64,000 nt of DNA, taken from the NCBI RefSeq assembly GCF_034439435.1, contig NZ_JAPCKJ010000002.1:248001-312000 (forward strand), written 5' to 3'. The translations under genes and the position numbers were made by a program. The notes beneath the pieces are model-generated. The model ran no database searches, was not told where the DNA came from, and was given only the letters and a program-made list of their open reading frames with translations. The DNA is from Sarcina sp034439435. Its GTDB lineage: Bacteria; Bacillota; Clostridia; Clostridiales; Clostridiaceae. Positions 36,635-45,769 of the stretch are shown piece by piece. Each line of letters begins with the position of its first letter. The first letter of the stretch is position 1.

Positions 36635-36865
36635 TTGAAAAACACGCAAAAAGCTTTAATAGCCGTAATCGCAGTTATATTAACAACTCTTTTTTCTCCC
36701 TTAATACTTGAAAATATATTTTTAAATAACATAGCTTTATATCTAGAACAAAGAGTATTTTGCTTTACATCTATGGAAGCTCTTTCAAGTGTTATAAATT
36801 CAATCCTTGCTTTATTAGGAATATTATTAATTGCATATTCTGTACTTATAAATAAAAACAAATAA
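36635..36865 (+). CDS. small membrane protein in VirR-regulated transcript (76 aa)
   Basis: 76 aa with TTG start, AAGGAG 10 bp upstream. Two hydrophobic helices (about 6-24 and 52-70) are separated by an amphipathic stretch with one Cys. No known family is recognised. It may be a real peptide or simply lie within a regulatory RNA. The good ribosome-binding site suggests it is translated. Confidence 0.6.
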   Translation: MKNTQKALIAVIAVILTTLFSPLILENIFLNNIALYLEQRVFCFTSMEALSSVINSILALLGILLIAYSVLINKNK

Positions 36866-36939
36866 TATTACTCAGTAATTTAAGTATATTACTTTAAATT
36901 TGGTAAGAAACCTTACATAAAATTACCACCATAACTATC

Positions 36940-36981
36940 ATCCTAGGAATAGAACTGTCCACTCTATTCCTAGGATTTTTT
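36940..36981 (+). terminator. terminator of VirR-regulated transcript
   Basis: Perfect 13-bp stem ATCCTAGGAATAG (36940-36952) and its complement (36964-36976), then TTTTTT. Confidence 0.9.
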
Positions 36982-37078
36982 GTTAAACTTTCTCTTTCTA
37001 TTTTAGCTTTATAATAAAGTAATATTATGATAATATTTTTAATATAAAACTAATGATAATTATTTTGAAGGAGAATAT

Positions 37079-37657
37079 ATGACAAAAGAAACACATTCAA
37101 CAGGTGGTATATGCATTTCTCTTATAATGCTCAACTCACTTATAACTCTATTTTTAATACCCTATGATATAGCTTATAAGATTTTATTAATAGCTTTATT
37201 TTTTCATTTTTCTTATATAGGATCTTTATTTCCAGACATAGATCACAGAAAATCTTCAATCAGTCAAATGTATCCATTTCTTTCTAAATATCTAGGAAGC
37301 AGATGTAGACATAGAGGTTTTACCCATAGCCTCTTATGTTTATCGATAATAATATTAATTCTTTATACAATTGTACATGTTAGTAACTTTAACATAATAT
37401 TTTTAGTAATTTCTATGGGATTTATTTGCGGTTATGTATCTCATCTGATTTTAGACTTTTTTACCTCAGAAGGAATTGAGTTATTCTTTCCTTGGAAAGC
37501 TAACTTAAAAATAGCAAAAATCAAAACTGGATCAAAACTTGAAAAAATGATTAACAAATTACTTAAAATCGTTAATATTTTTCTTATCGGCTATAACATA
37601 TACTTAATTTCATATAATATTTTAGGAATTAATTTATTAAGAACTATTGTTAACTAA
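37079..37657 (+). CDS. membrane-bound metal-dependent hydrolase, YdjM/DUF457 type
   Basis: 192 aa, four or five membrane helices. The family metal-ligand motifs are present: HS near the N-terminus (THSTGG), LFPDIDHRKS (about 50-60), HRGFTHS (about 79-85) and HLILDFFT (about 122-129). Activity in the family is predicted, not proven. GAAGGAGAAT lies just upstream of the ATG. Confidence 0.8.
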   Translation: MTKETHSTGGICISLIMLNSLITLFLIPYDIAYKILLIALFFHFSYIGSLFPDIDHRKSSISQMYPFLSKYLGSRCRHRGFTHSLLCLSIIILILYTIVHVSNFNIIFLVISMGFICGYVSHLILDFFTSEGIELFFPWKANLKIAKIKTGSKLEKMINKLLKIVNIFLIGYNIYLISYNILGINLLRTIVN

Positions 37658-37660
37658 TAA

Positions 37661-37697
37661 AAAAACACTCTATATTATTTTTATATTGAGTGTTTTT
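37661..37697 (+). terminator. intrinsic terminator
   Basis: AAAAACACTC (37661-37670) pairs with GAGTGTTTTT (37688-37697). Confidence 0.85.
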
Positions 37698-37793
37698 AAT
37701 TTTTTATATTTAATATTTGGAACAACATAATAATAATTTCATAAACTAATATTGTGAAATTGCTTTTTCAATATTATGTAAGGAGTTTTAGTT

Positions 37794-38993
37794 ATGGTAA
37801 GAAGAAATTATAATCCAAATGAATATAATAATTATTATAATAATGACGAATCTGATTATTACGATAGATATAATAACAATTACCAAGATAGCTGTTATGA
37901 TGATAACGGTTATAATGATAAATGTTGCGATGATAAATGTCGTGATGATAAATGTCATGATGATAAATGTTCTTTCGAAATAAAGTGTGGTTGTTGTAAA
38001 CCTGGTCCAAGAGGCCCTATGGGCCCTAAAGGTGATAGAGGTTGTACTGGCCCTATGGGTCCTATAGGGCCTCAAGGTCCTCAAGGTCTTACTGGTCCTC
38101 AAGGCCCTCAAGGTCTTACTGGTTCTACTGGTCCTCAAGGCGACCCTGGCCCTACTGGACCTCAAGGTGATCCTGGCCCTGCTGGCCTTCAAGGTCCTCA
38201 AGGTGATCAAGGTCCTGTTGGTCCTCAAGGTACTCAAGGTCCTGATGGTGACATCGGTCCTACTGGTCCTCAAGGCCCTCCTGGTGTTCAAGGTCCTGCT
38301 GGTCCTACTGGTCCTCAGGGTATTCAAGGTTTTGTTGGTCCTATTGGCCCTATTGGCCCTCAAGGTCCTCAAGGTCCTACTGGTCCTACTGGTCCTCAAG
38401 GTCCTCAAGGTCTTACTGGCCCTGCTGGCCCTACTGGTCCTCAAGGTCCTGCTGGTTCTCAAGGTCCTATTGGCCTTCAAGGACTTCAAGGTGAACCTGG
38501 AAGAAACTTTAATGATACACTATTAGTTAGTTATTCAGCTACAGCAAGTCAAAATATTAATGCCAATGGTATTTTCACTTATAATGTTCAAAATCCTAAT
38601 GGCTCAACATTCACAGCAATAACAGCTAATATAACAAATGGAACATTTACAATAAATGAGGCTGGAAGATACCTATTTATGTGGTCATTTAATTTAGACA
38701 ATATAAATCCTTCTACTGCTAGTGCATTGGTTTCTTTATTTAAAGGTAATTCTAGAGTATTTTTATCTGGAACTCCTAGGGTTGAACCTGGGCAAATAGG
38801 AGTTGTTAATGGAAGTATTGCTGTAAATGCTAATGCTGGTGATGTATTTACATTAGTCAATAATTCTACAAGAAATGTTTTAGGCCAAATAGTATCAGTA
38901 CCAATTGCTGTAACTCCAGCCATTTTAGGAGAATCTACTGGTATAAACACTGGAATAGGTTCATGGGTTCAAATAGTTAGAGTTGCTGATTAA
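37794..38993 (+). CDS. collagen-like surface/spore glycoprotein-type protein
   Basis: 399 aa. Residues 1-69 are Asn/Tyr/Asp-rich with four consecutive DDKC-type units and a CGCC motif, without a signal peptide. Then 55 uninterrupted Gly-X-Y triplets run to about residue 236, mostly GPQ, GPT and GPA. The C-terminal domain (about 237-399) looks like a C1q/TNF-like trimerisation head as in BclA of Bacillus exosporium. It probably forms trimeric filaments on the spore or cell surface. TAAGGAG precedes the ATG. The repeat has much higher GC than its surroundings. Confidence 0.85.
   Translation: MVRRNYNPNEYNNYYNNDESDYYDRYNNNYQDSCYDDNGYNDKCCDDKCRDDKCHDDKCSFEIKCGCCKPGPRGPMGPKGDRGCTGPMGPIGPQGPQGLTGPQGPQGLTGSTGPQGDPGPTGPQGDPGPAGLQGPQGDQGPVGPQGTQGPDGDIGPTGPQGPPGVQGPAGPTGPQGIQGFVGPIGPIGPQGPQGPTGPTGPQGPQGLTGPAGPTGPQGPAGSQGPIGLQGLQGEPGRNFNDTLLVSYSATASQNINANGIFTYNVQNPNGSTFTAITANITNGTFTINEAGRYLFMWSFNLDNINPSTASALVSLFKGNSRVFLSGTPRVEPGQIGVVNGSIAVNANAGDVFTLVNNSTRNVLGQIVSVPIAVTPAILGESTGINTGIGSWVQIVRVAD
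38004..38501 (+). repeat. 9-bp Gly-X-Y coding repeat tract
   Basis: Tandem 9-bp units such as GGTCCTCAA and GGTCCTACT. The tract is prone to in-frame length change and is GC-rich compared with the rest of the window. Confidence 0.85.
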
Positions 38994-39035
38994 TAAAAAA
39001 ATAAAAGACCATACACTAGTATGGTCTTTTATTTT
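38994..39035. terminator. bidirectional terminator
   Basis: AATAAAAGACCATA pairs with TATGGTCTTTTATT, between the collagen-like gene and the convergent ABC permease gene. Confidence 0.85.
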
Positions 39036-40330
39036 TATCTTATAGCTGTTATAACATCTGTCTTAGCAGCCTTTCTAGCTGGAAGTATTCCAGCAACAAA
39101 CCCAATTATTAAACAAAAAGCAAGAATACCTAAAATTAATGAAACACTTGGAACTGCTATTTTTTCTATAGCTTGTCCCATCATATTTTGTGTTATTGAT
39201 CTTGCTGCCGAATTTATACCCCATGTTGCTAAGCCACCTAATATTATGGAGATAAATCCTCCAGTAATTGATATTGCACAAGCTTCTCCGACAAAGATTT
39301 TTATAACATCTTTTATGCTTCCACCAATTACTTTAATCACTCCAATTTCTCTATTTCTTTCATATATAGCCATATCCATAGTATTGGTTATACCTAAAGC
39401 AGCTACTAAAAGAGAGATTCCTGCTAATGATCCAAGTATTATACTTACACCTAATAGCATGGATCTTGTTTGTTTTTCAAATTCCTTAAAGGAATTTGTT
39501 TGATATCCCATGTCTCTTAATATACCTTCATAAGACTCTAACATTTCTTTATCATCAACTCTAACATCTATTCTTTCATAGGTTGTAAGCTGTTCTTTCA
39601 AATATTGCTCATCCACAAATGGAGCACTTTTTATCATATCGTCAACAAGTTTACGTGAACCCTGAATTTCATAGTTGCTCTGGCCATTTCCACTTGTTAA
39701 AACCCCAACAATATTACAAGTTACTTGCTTGCTCTTTATTGGATTTCCATTTTCATCTACTCCAAAATCTTCTCCACCTAATTTTACTCTTTTTCCAATA
39801 AGCTGTTGAAATTCAGAATCGTCTTTAACCTTTTCTTCCCAAGTATACCCTAATAGTTCCTTTGCTACATCATATCCAAGTAATAATTCCTTGCTTCGTG
39901 GTCTAGGAGTCTTTCCTACTAAAATAGAACTTTCTGGAATCAAATTTGCCTTATCATTAGCTAATACCCTTGAATATGTTTGTACTTTCCCATACTTTAT
40001 TTGAGTATGAGCATACCTTTTAGGCATTACCTCAGAAAAATATCCTAAATTATTTAATTCTTCAACATTTTTATCTGTTAATTTACTTTTAGAACTCTCC
40101 TCATCTTTACCATCTGTTTCTCCACCCCAATTAGGATATATATTTATTACAGATGTATCCATTAAACTTTCCATTTCATAAGTTAAGTATCGTTCAAAGC
40201 CGTTTGTTATAGAACTTATTATAAAAATTGCAAGACAGCCAATTATTACACCCATCATTGTAAAAATTGTTCTTGTCTTCCTTTTCCACATATTTCTCCA
40301 TATTATGGATAATAAATCAGTAAATCTCAT
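39035..40330 (-). CDS. ABC transporter permease, MacB/FtsX type
   Basis: 431 aa. One N-terminal helix (about 18-40, KTRTIFTMMGVIIGCLAIF), a large extracytoplasmic MacB-PCD domain (45-285), and three C-terminal helices (290-415, with NTMDMAIYERNREIGVIKV). This is the MacB mechanotransmission layout. It probably exports or moves a lipid-linked or peptide substrate with the ATPase at 41314-41985. ATG at 40330 (AGGTGA upstream) preferred over the upstream TTG. Last gene of the three-gene operon. Confidence 0.85.
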   Translation of the reverse strand: MRFTDLLSIIWRNMWKRKTRTIFTMMGVIIGCLAIFIISSITNGFERYLTYEMESLMDTSVINIYPNWGGETDGKDEESSKSKLTDKNVEELNNLGYFSEVMPKRYAHTQIKYGKVQTYSRVLANDKANLIPESSILVGKTPRPRSKELLLGYDVAKELLGYTWEEKVKDDSEFQQLIGKRVKLGGEDFGVDENGNPIKSKQVTCNIVGVLTSGNGQSNYEIQGSRKLVDDMIKSAPFVDEQYLKEQLTTYERIDVRVDDKEMLESYEGILRDMGYQTNSFKEFEKQTRSMLLGVSIILGSLAGISLLVAALGITNTMDMAIYERNREIGVIKVIGGSIKDVIKIFVGEACAISITGGFISIILGGLATWGINSAARSITQNMMGQAIEKIAVPSVSLILGILAFCLIIGFVAGILPARKAAKTDVITAIR

Positions 40331-40340
40331 AAGCAATCAC

Positions 40341-41264
40341 CTAAAATCTAAATAAACTTTTTATAAAGGATACTAAGCCTAATTTACCTCTTTTTTGTGG
40401 TTCTTCATTTACAACCATCATGGCTGGAACTTTACATGAAGTTGTCTCTGTGTATTGTTTTCCAGTTGTATCTTCATAGGTTATTTCAATAGAGGCATCT
40501 CTTTCTTGTTCAGATGGTGTTATTGCTATATCCATATACTCTTCACCTTCAACATCTATTCCCCCTATATTTTGTTCTATAACTTCTGTATCTATAGTAA
40601 CCTTGGCCTTTACATTCTTAACTTTAGTTTTACTATCATTTCTTAAAGCGGCACTAATGGCACCTTCACTAGGTGTAACTCCACTTATACTTAAGCTTGG
40701 AGTATTTTGAACCATTATTCCAACTATTTTAGTTATTTCTTCTTGTTCTTTACCTTTTTCATTGAACATAACACTAGTAACGAAATTGTGTACCCCAGCC
40801 TTTATATTAGGATCACTTGCTAAGGTTATGCTTATATACTTAACATCATTTCGTGCTATACTCCCAACATATATTTCATTTGTTGTTCCCACAGGCATAA
40901 AGCCATCTAAAGTGCCTTTTCCCTCTACATTTACGATTTTAAGTGATACTCCATAAAGACTATTTCCACTTATATTTTCAACCTTAAAGGTTAATGTAAA
41001 TGGCATTCCTGGTTCCACTACATCCTCATCTGTTGTTACTGAACTTATTATTAAATCTTTTGACTGAATGTTACTAGCTTGAGGTGATACTTGCTCTCCC
41101 CCATTTAAATTATTACCATTATTTTCTCCATTACCATTTTCATTTCCCATTTCAGATAAGGCATTAGAAACCTTATCTGTAAAAGCAAAAGTCTTTTGTG
41201 GAACTGATACTGTTGTCAGTATAGTAGCTAAAGCTAAAACTAAACTTAAATTTCTTTTTTTCAT
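40341..41264 (-). CDS. secreted beta-sandwich (CARDB-like) protein in ABC operon
   Basis: 307 aa. Signal peptide (1-27, cut near TFA-FTD), an Asn/Gly linker (40-65), then two Ig-like modules (about 70-175 and 185-280) like the CARDB/COG1361 S-layer-type domains, and a basic amphipathic C-terminus ending SFIKSLFRF. Encoded between ATPase and permease with short gaps (49 and 10 bp), so it probably works with the transporter as an extracytoplasmic adaptor, as periplasmic adaptors do for MacB. Confidence 0.7.
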   Translation of the reverse strand: MKKRNLSLVLALATILTTVSVPQKTFAFTDKVSNALSEMGNENGNGENNGNNLNGGEQVSPQASNIQSKDLIISSVTTDEDVVEPGMPFTLTFKVENISGNSLYGVSLKIVNVEGKGTLDGFMPVGTTNEIYVGSIARNDVKYISITLASDPNIKAGVHNFVTSVMFNEKGKEQEEITKIVGIMVQNTPSLSISGVTPSEGAISAALRNDSKTKVKNVKAKVTIDTEVIEQNIGGIDVEGEEYMDIAITPSEQERDASIEITYEDTTGKQYTETTSCKVPAMMVVNEEPQKRGKLGLVSFIKSLFRF

Positions 41265-41313
41265 ATTTTACCCCCTAAATTTCCCAATTTATATAAACAC
41301 TAATTTTTGTTTA

Positions 41314-41985
41314 TTAACTTTTACAAAGAAGACCATCTTCCATCTTTATTACTTTATCTGCATATTCATAAACTACTTGAGAATGAGTTACTACAATAAA
41401 GGTTGTATTAAATTTTTTATTTAAATCTTTTAATAAATCTAATATTTCTATAGTAGTTTTACTATCTAAATTTCCAGTTGGTTCATCAGCTAAAATTACA
41501 CTTGGATTATTTACTAAAGCTCTAGCTATAGATACTCTTTGTTGTTGTCCTCCTGATAATTCAGAGGGTTTATGATCCATCCTATCAGCTAATCCAACTC
41601 TTTCAAGCATTGATTTTGCTCTTTCTATTCTTTCTTTTTTAGGAACTCCAGAAAAAATTAATGGCATTTCTACATTTTCCAAAGCTGTTAGTTGAGGCAT
41701 TAGATTGTAACTTTGAAATATAAACCCCATATTTCCTCTTCTAAATAAAGCAAGTTCATTCTCATTTAATCCTTCAATATGATAATCATTTATAACTATT
41801 TCTCCCTCATCACAAGGCATTATTCCCCCTAAGATATTCAAAAAAGTTGATTTACCTGATCCAGATTCACCTATAATAGCAGTAAATTCGCCTTTATTTA
41901 TGGTTAAACTTATACCTTTTAATATTTCAACGGAGGTATTTCCAACTTTAAAGGTTTTCTTTATATCTTTACATTGAATTACCAT
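41314..41985 (-). CDS. ABC transporter ATP-binding protein, MacB/LolD type
   Basis: 223 aa: Walker A GESGSGKST (about 38-46), signature LSGGQQQRVSIARAL (about 140-154), Walker B VILADEPTGNLDS, His switch THSQ. The PTGNLDSKT signature is of the LolD/MacB export class. It powers the permease at 39035-40330. GGGGGAAAT lies upstream of the ATG. First gene of the operon. Confidence 0.92.
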   Translation of the reverse strand: MVIQCKDIKKTFKVGNTSVEILKGISLTINKGEFTAIIGESGSGKSTFLNILGGIMPCDEGEIVINDYHIEGLNENELALFRRGNMGFIFQSYNLMPQLTALENVEMPLIFSGVPKKERIERAKSMLERVGLADRMDHKPSELSGGQQQRVSIARALVNNPSVILADEPTGNLDSKTTIEILDLLKDLNKKFNTTFIVVTHSQVVYEYADKVIKMEDGLLCKS

Positions 41986-42140
41986 GATTTCCCCCTTTTC
42001 AAAAGATTACAGACTTTCCCTTTAAACAATATATTTTTACAAATTCTCACAATTAAGTATATCTTTATTGAATTTAAACTTAATAACAAATTAATTACTG
42101 TACCATGAATATTAAGTAAATAAAAATAAAATAAAATGTA

Positions 42141-42180
42141 AAAAGCTTATAATTAGTTTAAAACTAATTATAAGCTTTCT
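42141..42180 (-). terminator. terminator of the peroxidase gene
   Basis: Palindrome AAAGCTTATAATTAGTTT with its complement. Arms are about 17 bp, with an A/T-rich flank. Confidence 0.75.
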
Positions 42181-42203
42181 ATACTTTTCTGATTTTAAAA
42201 TAT

Positions 42204-42740
42204 TTATTCTTCTATTAACTCTTCTATAAGTTCTTCTAATTTTTCAGGTTCAACTGTAGGTGCAAATCTAGCTATAACCTCACCCTCTTTGTCAATTAAG
42301 AACTTAGTGAAATTCCATTTTATCTCATCACCTTCTGTAGTAAATCCTAACCCCTTTAATTTATCATAAAAACCTAAGGATGATTCATCTTCTTTTGCCA
42401 TTGGAGCTTCTTTCTTTAAAAACTTATATAACTCATTGGCATTCTCTCCATTTACGTCTATTTTGGCAAAAGTTTTAAATGTTGTACCATAATTTAGTTT
42501 GCAGAAGCCTGAAATCTCTTCATTACTCCCTGGTGCTTGATCAAAGAACTGATTACATGGAAAATCTAATATCTCAAATCCTTTATCTTTATACTTGTCA
42601 TAAAGCTTTTGTAATCCTTCATATTGAGGAGTAAATCCACAACCAGTTGCAGTATTAACTATTAAAAGTACTTTTCCCTTATAATCACCTAGAGAAACTT
42701 CATTTCCTTCAACATCTTTAACTTTAAAATCATATAACAT
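42204..42740 (-). CDS. glutathione peroxidase-family thiol peroxidase
   Basis: 178 aa. The peroxidatic Cys is in NTATGCGFTPQYEGL (about 36), with FPCNQF (second Cys, about 64), the Gln of CNQFFDQ, and WNFTKFL (catalytic Trp and Asn, about 145). As a Cys form with no glutathione pathway seen here it most likely uses thioredoxin. It detoxifies peroxides in this anaerobe. AAGGAGAG precedes the ATG. Confidence 0.9.
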   Translation of the reverse strand: MLYDFKVKDVEGNEVSLGDYKGKVLLIVNTATGCGFTPQYEGLQKLYDKYKDKGFEILDFPCNQFFDQAPGSNEEISGFCKLNYGTTFKTFAKIDVNGENANELYKFLKKEAPMAKEDESSLGFYDKLKGLGFTTEGDEIKWNFTKFLIDKEGEVIARFAPTVEPEKLEELIEELIEE

Positions 42741-42967
42741 GTTAATCTCTCCTTTTAAATCATCTTGTTTCCCAAATTTAATTTATCCTATTTGAAAAAT
42801 TTTAATCTAATTATAAATTTTAAAAATATGTTTTTTCTATTCCATTAAAACTTGTATTTAATCTATGAAATTATTTTCTTTACCGTTATGTCATTTTTAA
42901 TTAATTAAAAATTAATTTTATTAAATATTTATTATTAATTATATGATTATAAAGTTTCAATGTCAAC

Positions 42968-43012
42968 AAAAAAATCTACTAACAAATAATATTTATTAGT
43001 AGATTTTTATTT
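42968..43012 (-). terminator. terminator of the YhiN-family gene
   Basis: AAAAATCTACTAA pairs with TTAGTAGATTTTT. Confidence 0.75.
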
Positions 43013-43034
43013 CTATTTGATTACTTAAGATTTA

Positions 43035-44246
43035 TTAAAAATTACTTCCTGCTAAATAGCCTGTTGAAAATGCCATTTGAAGATTATATCCCCCTGTTTC
43101 AGCATCTATATCTATAACTTCTCCTGCAAAATAAAGATTTCTTATAAGTTTTGATTCCATAGTAGAAGCATTTATCTCCTTAACCTTAACTCCTCCTGAT
43201 GTTACCTGAGCAGCCTTTATTGTTAAGGTTTCTCTTGCAGTAAGCTTCATTTCTTTCATATAAGCTATGATTTTATTTTCATCTTCCTTCTTTAAATCAC
43301 TAGCTTTAATCTCTGTTAATCCTAGCATTTCAAATATTTGCTTTAAAAAGTTTTGAGGTAATATTCCCTTTAAGTTATTTAATACAGTCTTATTAGGATT
43401 ACTTCTTATTATTTGAGATAATTCCTCTTTAGATTTATCTCTTAAAAAATCTAAAGTTAGTTCAACTTCTCCTTGATCTAAAGCTTTAGTTATATAAGAA
43501 GATAACTTTAAAACTGCTGGGCCAGATACTCCAAAGTGAGTAAATATCATATCTCCAAATTTCTCATATTTCTTCTTTTTGACCTTAGCTGAAACAACTA
43601 CATCCTTCATAGCTACTCCTTGAAGATTTTTCACAAAATCTTCCTTAGTAACAATAGGAATTAATGCTGCATGAATTGGAGTTATTGTATGGCCATACTT
43701 TTCTAATATACTGTACATTTCTCCATCTGAACCTGTGTTAGGGAAACTCTTTCCTCCAGTGGTTATTATGATTTTATCGCCTAAAATCATTTTGCCATTG
43801 TCAGTAATTACTCCCTTTATTTCACTGTCTTCTATTACTAAATCACAAACCTTAGTATTATATAAAACCTTTATATTGCACTCATTTAATTCATTTTTAA
43901 ATATGCTTATTACCTCTTCTGCAGTATCACTTTTAGTGTATACTTTCTGATCTAATTCAACCTTATATTCTAAGCCTTTCTTGCTTAAGTAATCTAAAAG
44001 TTGATAGTTTGAAAAAGTGTACAATGCACTATACATGAATTTATTATTTGTAACTATCTTATCAAAGAATTCCTCTATATCTCTATTGTTTGTTATGTTA
44101 CATCTTCCTCCACCAGTAAGCCTTAACTTCTTACCAATTTCATTATTTCTCTCTATTAGTATAACTTCATCATTAGCTGATGCTGTTAAGGCTGCCATTA
44201 TACCAGCAGGGCCTCCCCCAACTACTATTACCTTTTTCTTGCTCAT
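43035..44246 (-). CDS. NAD(P)/FAD-dependent oxidoreductase, HI0933/YhiN family
   Basis: 403 aa. N-terminal dinucleotide-binding VVGGGPAGIMAA (about 6-17) and the KKLRLTGGGRCNITN motif (about 40-54) of the HI0933 family. The C-terminus has VTSGGVKVKEI and LYFAGEVIDIDAETGGYNLQMAFSTG. Reaction unknown. GGAGGAAAC lies upstream of the ATG. Confidence 0.88.
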   Translation of the reverse strand: MSKKKVIVVGGGPAGIMAALTASANDEVILIERNNEIGKKLRLTGGGRCNITNNRDIEEFFDKIVTNNKFMYSALYTFSNYQLLDYLSKKGLEYKVELDQKVYTKSDTAEEVISIFKNELNECNIKVLYNTKVCDLVIEDSEIKGVITDNGKMILGDKIIITTGGKSFPNTGSDGEMYSILEKYGHTITPIHAALIPIVTKEDFVKNLQGVAMKDVVVSAKVKKKKYEKFGDMIFTHFGVSGPAVLKLSSYITKALDQGEVELTLDFLRDKSKEELSQIIRSNPNKTVLNNLKGILPQNFLKQIFEMLGLTEIKASDLKKEDENKIIAYMKEMKLTARETLTIKAAQVTSGGVKVKEINASTMESKLIRNLYFAGEVIDIDAETGGYNLQMAFSTGYLAGSNF

Positions 44247-44436
44247 TTGTTTCCTCCAAATTTTTAACTTCTAAATATTATATACTTTTAATTTTTATTC
44301 AATATATTTTATCTATTAAAACTTTTTTCTACTTTCAAAAAACTTAATATATGAAAATTATATATGTATTATACACTAAAAAAGGGGAGTAAAACTATAT
44401 AATAATTTCACTCACCTTAAAGTTAAAATTTATTTT

Positions 44437-45768
44437 TTATTTGACATCAATTACTTTATAATCTTTTATATCACTTAGATTACTTGTTCTATGCCAATAA
44501 ACAAGCTCTAAATGATTATCTATATCTATATCTTCAAACTCTAAAATATACTCTCCTTCTCTTTCTGGATTTTCATAAAATCCTCCTAAAATTCTTTGTC
44601 CATACTCATCCTCATCTTTTACTTCTCTTAACATAATATCCCTAAATAGAGTTAAAGGATTATAGTTACTCTTAAAGTAGAATTTTATTTTACCATCTTC
44701 CCTTTTAACCTCATAAAATCCTCCCTTTAAATCTTCTCCATAGTTCATCTCCACAGGATATTTTATTCCATCCTTCTCTTCTAACTTAATATCTAATTCT
44801 TCTTTATACTCTTCATCTATCCTTGCATAAATAACTTTTATATCTTCAGCATTTTTTATATCTTCATATTTAATATTCGGAAAATTAAGTACTGATACAG
44901 TTCTAGGAATAATTAATGATGTATCTTCCATTACTGTACCATCCCACCATCCATATGCTTTTCCATCAACCATTAAATAAAATATTGAATTATCTTCAAA
45001 TGCTCCAAGTCCATCAAACCAAAGTTTAGATTCAACAATATTTCCTTCAATGGAATTTATTTTTATATTTTTATCTACTCTTTCATTAACTCGTACTTTT
45101 TCTATATCCCTAAAACTTGAACTAAAATCTACTTTAACATTAAAATCAGCACTTATATAAGTATCATTTTCTTGAACCTTTGTTGCAACTAAATTTAACT
45201 CTCCAATTTCTCTCAACTTTTTATCTGTTGTATTTATCTCAGCAGTTAATATTGCTGTATAATCATCTAAATAAGTTACATCAGTTCCAGAACCCCAAGA
45301 ATGTACTCCAAACTTATTCATATTAATATCAACTCTAAAGTTATCTTCTTGTACTAATCCTTTTAAAGCTACAGGACTTTCAACCTTAACTCCTACAAGC
45401 AAGTCAGTTGGAGTTCCTACTATATTATCTATTGTAAACTTGTATCCATCAACTTCTTTTGTTTCCCCTATATAATTTGTGTAATCTTCAAACCCTTTAA
45501 AGAAGCCAAGTTCTCTGTATATATCACCTATAATTGGAATATTAGCAGCTATTACTGGCTTACTTATAACTCCTGCTGTGAGTATTCCTAAAGCTAGAGT
45601 AGCTGCAATAGCTGATTTCTTAAACTTTTTATTTTTTCTATCTTTTATAGTATTTTTAATTTTTTTTCTTACTCTCTCTTTTCCTATTTCGCCTAAATCT
45701 ACCTTTGCTATTTCTATTTCATCAATATTAATCTCATCTATTTTATCTAAAATATCCTTTGGATTCAT
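44437..45768 (-). CDS. DUF4179 membrane protein, probable anti-sigma factor
   Basis: 443 aa. A short cytoplasmic N-terminus (1-50), one membrane helix (about 53-73), then an extracytoplasmic DUF4179 domain (about 75-165) and further beta-rich region (DUF5643-like). The gene is 1 bp after the ECF sigma gene stop, the usual sigma/anti-sigma pairing. The ATG at 45768 is preferred because GGGGAGGA lies about 10 bp upstream. Confidence 0.8.
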   Translation of the reverse strand: MNPKDILDKIDEINIDEIEIAKVDLGEIGKERVRKKIKNTIKDRKNKKFKKSAIAATLALGILTAGVISKPVIAANIPIIGDIYRELGFFKGFEDYTNYIGETKEVDGYKFTIDNIVGTPTDLLVGVKVESPVALKGLVQEDNFRVDINMNKFGVHSWGSGTDVTYLDDYTAILTAEINTTDKKLREIGELNLVATKVQENDTYISADFNVKVDFSSSFRDIEKVRVNERVDKNIKINSIEGNIVESKLWFDGLGAFEDNSIFYLMVDGKAYGWWDGTVMEDTSLIIPRTVSVLNFPNIKYEDIKNAEDIKVIYARIDEEYKEELDIKLEEKDGIKYPVEMNYGEDLKGGFYEVKREDGKIKFYFKSNYNPLTLFRDIMLREVKDEDEYGQRILGGFYENPEREGEYILEFEDIDIDNHLELVYWHRTSNLSDIKDYKVIDVK

Positions 45769-45769
45769 C

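Larger units (their letters stand above)
36575..36981 (+). ncRNA. VirR-regulated transcript, possible VR-RNA
   Basis: The transcript from the VirR-box promoter should start near 36560-36580 and end at the hairpin of 36940-36976 plus T6, giving about 0.4 kb. A small VirR-activated RNA with a short ORF in its 5' half and a regulatory 3' half is how VR-RNA (hyp7 locus, regulator of colA and plc) is described. virT and virU are alternatives. The boundaries are estimates. Confidence 0.5.

Noticed and set aside
37788..38489. Long minus-strand frame of RTLRTSRT-type repeats opposite the collagen-like gene
   Set aside because: It is the antisense shadow of the Gly-X-Y repeat; it has no ribosome-binding site, and the sense frame is a clear collagen-like protein.
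38004..38501. Tandem repeat that could be mistaken for a CRISPR or satellite array
   Set aside because: The period is 9 bp, it is fully coding, and there are no spacers of constant length.
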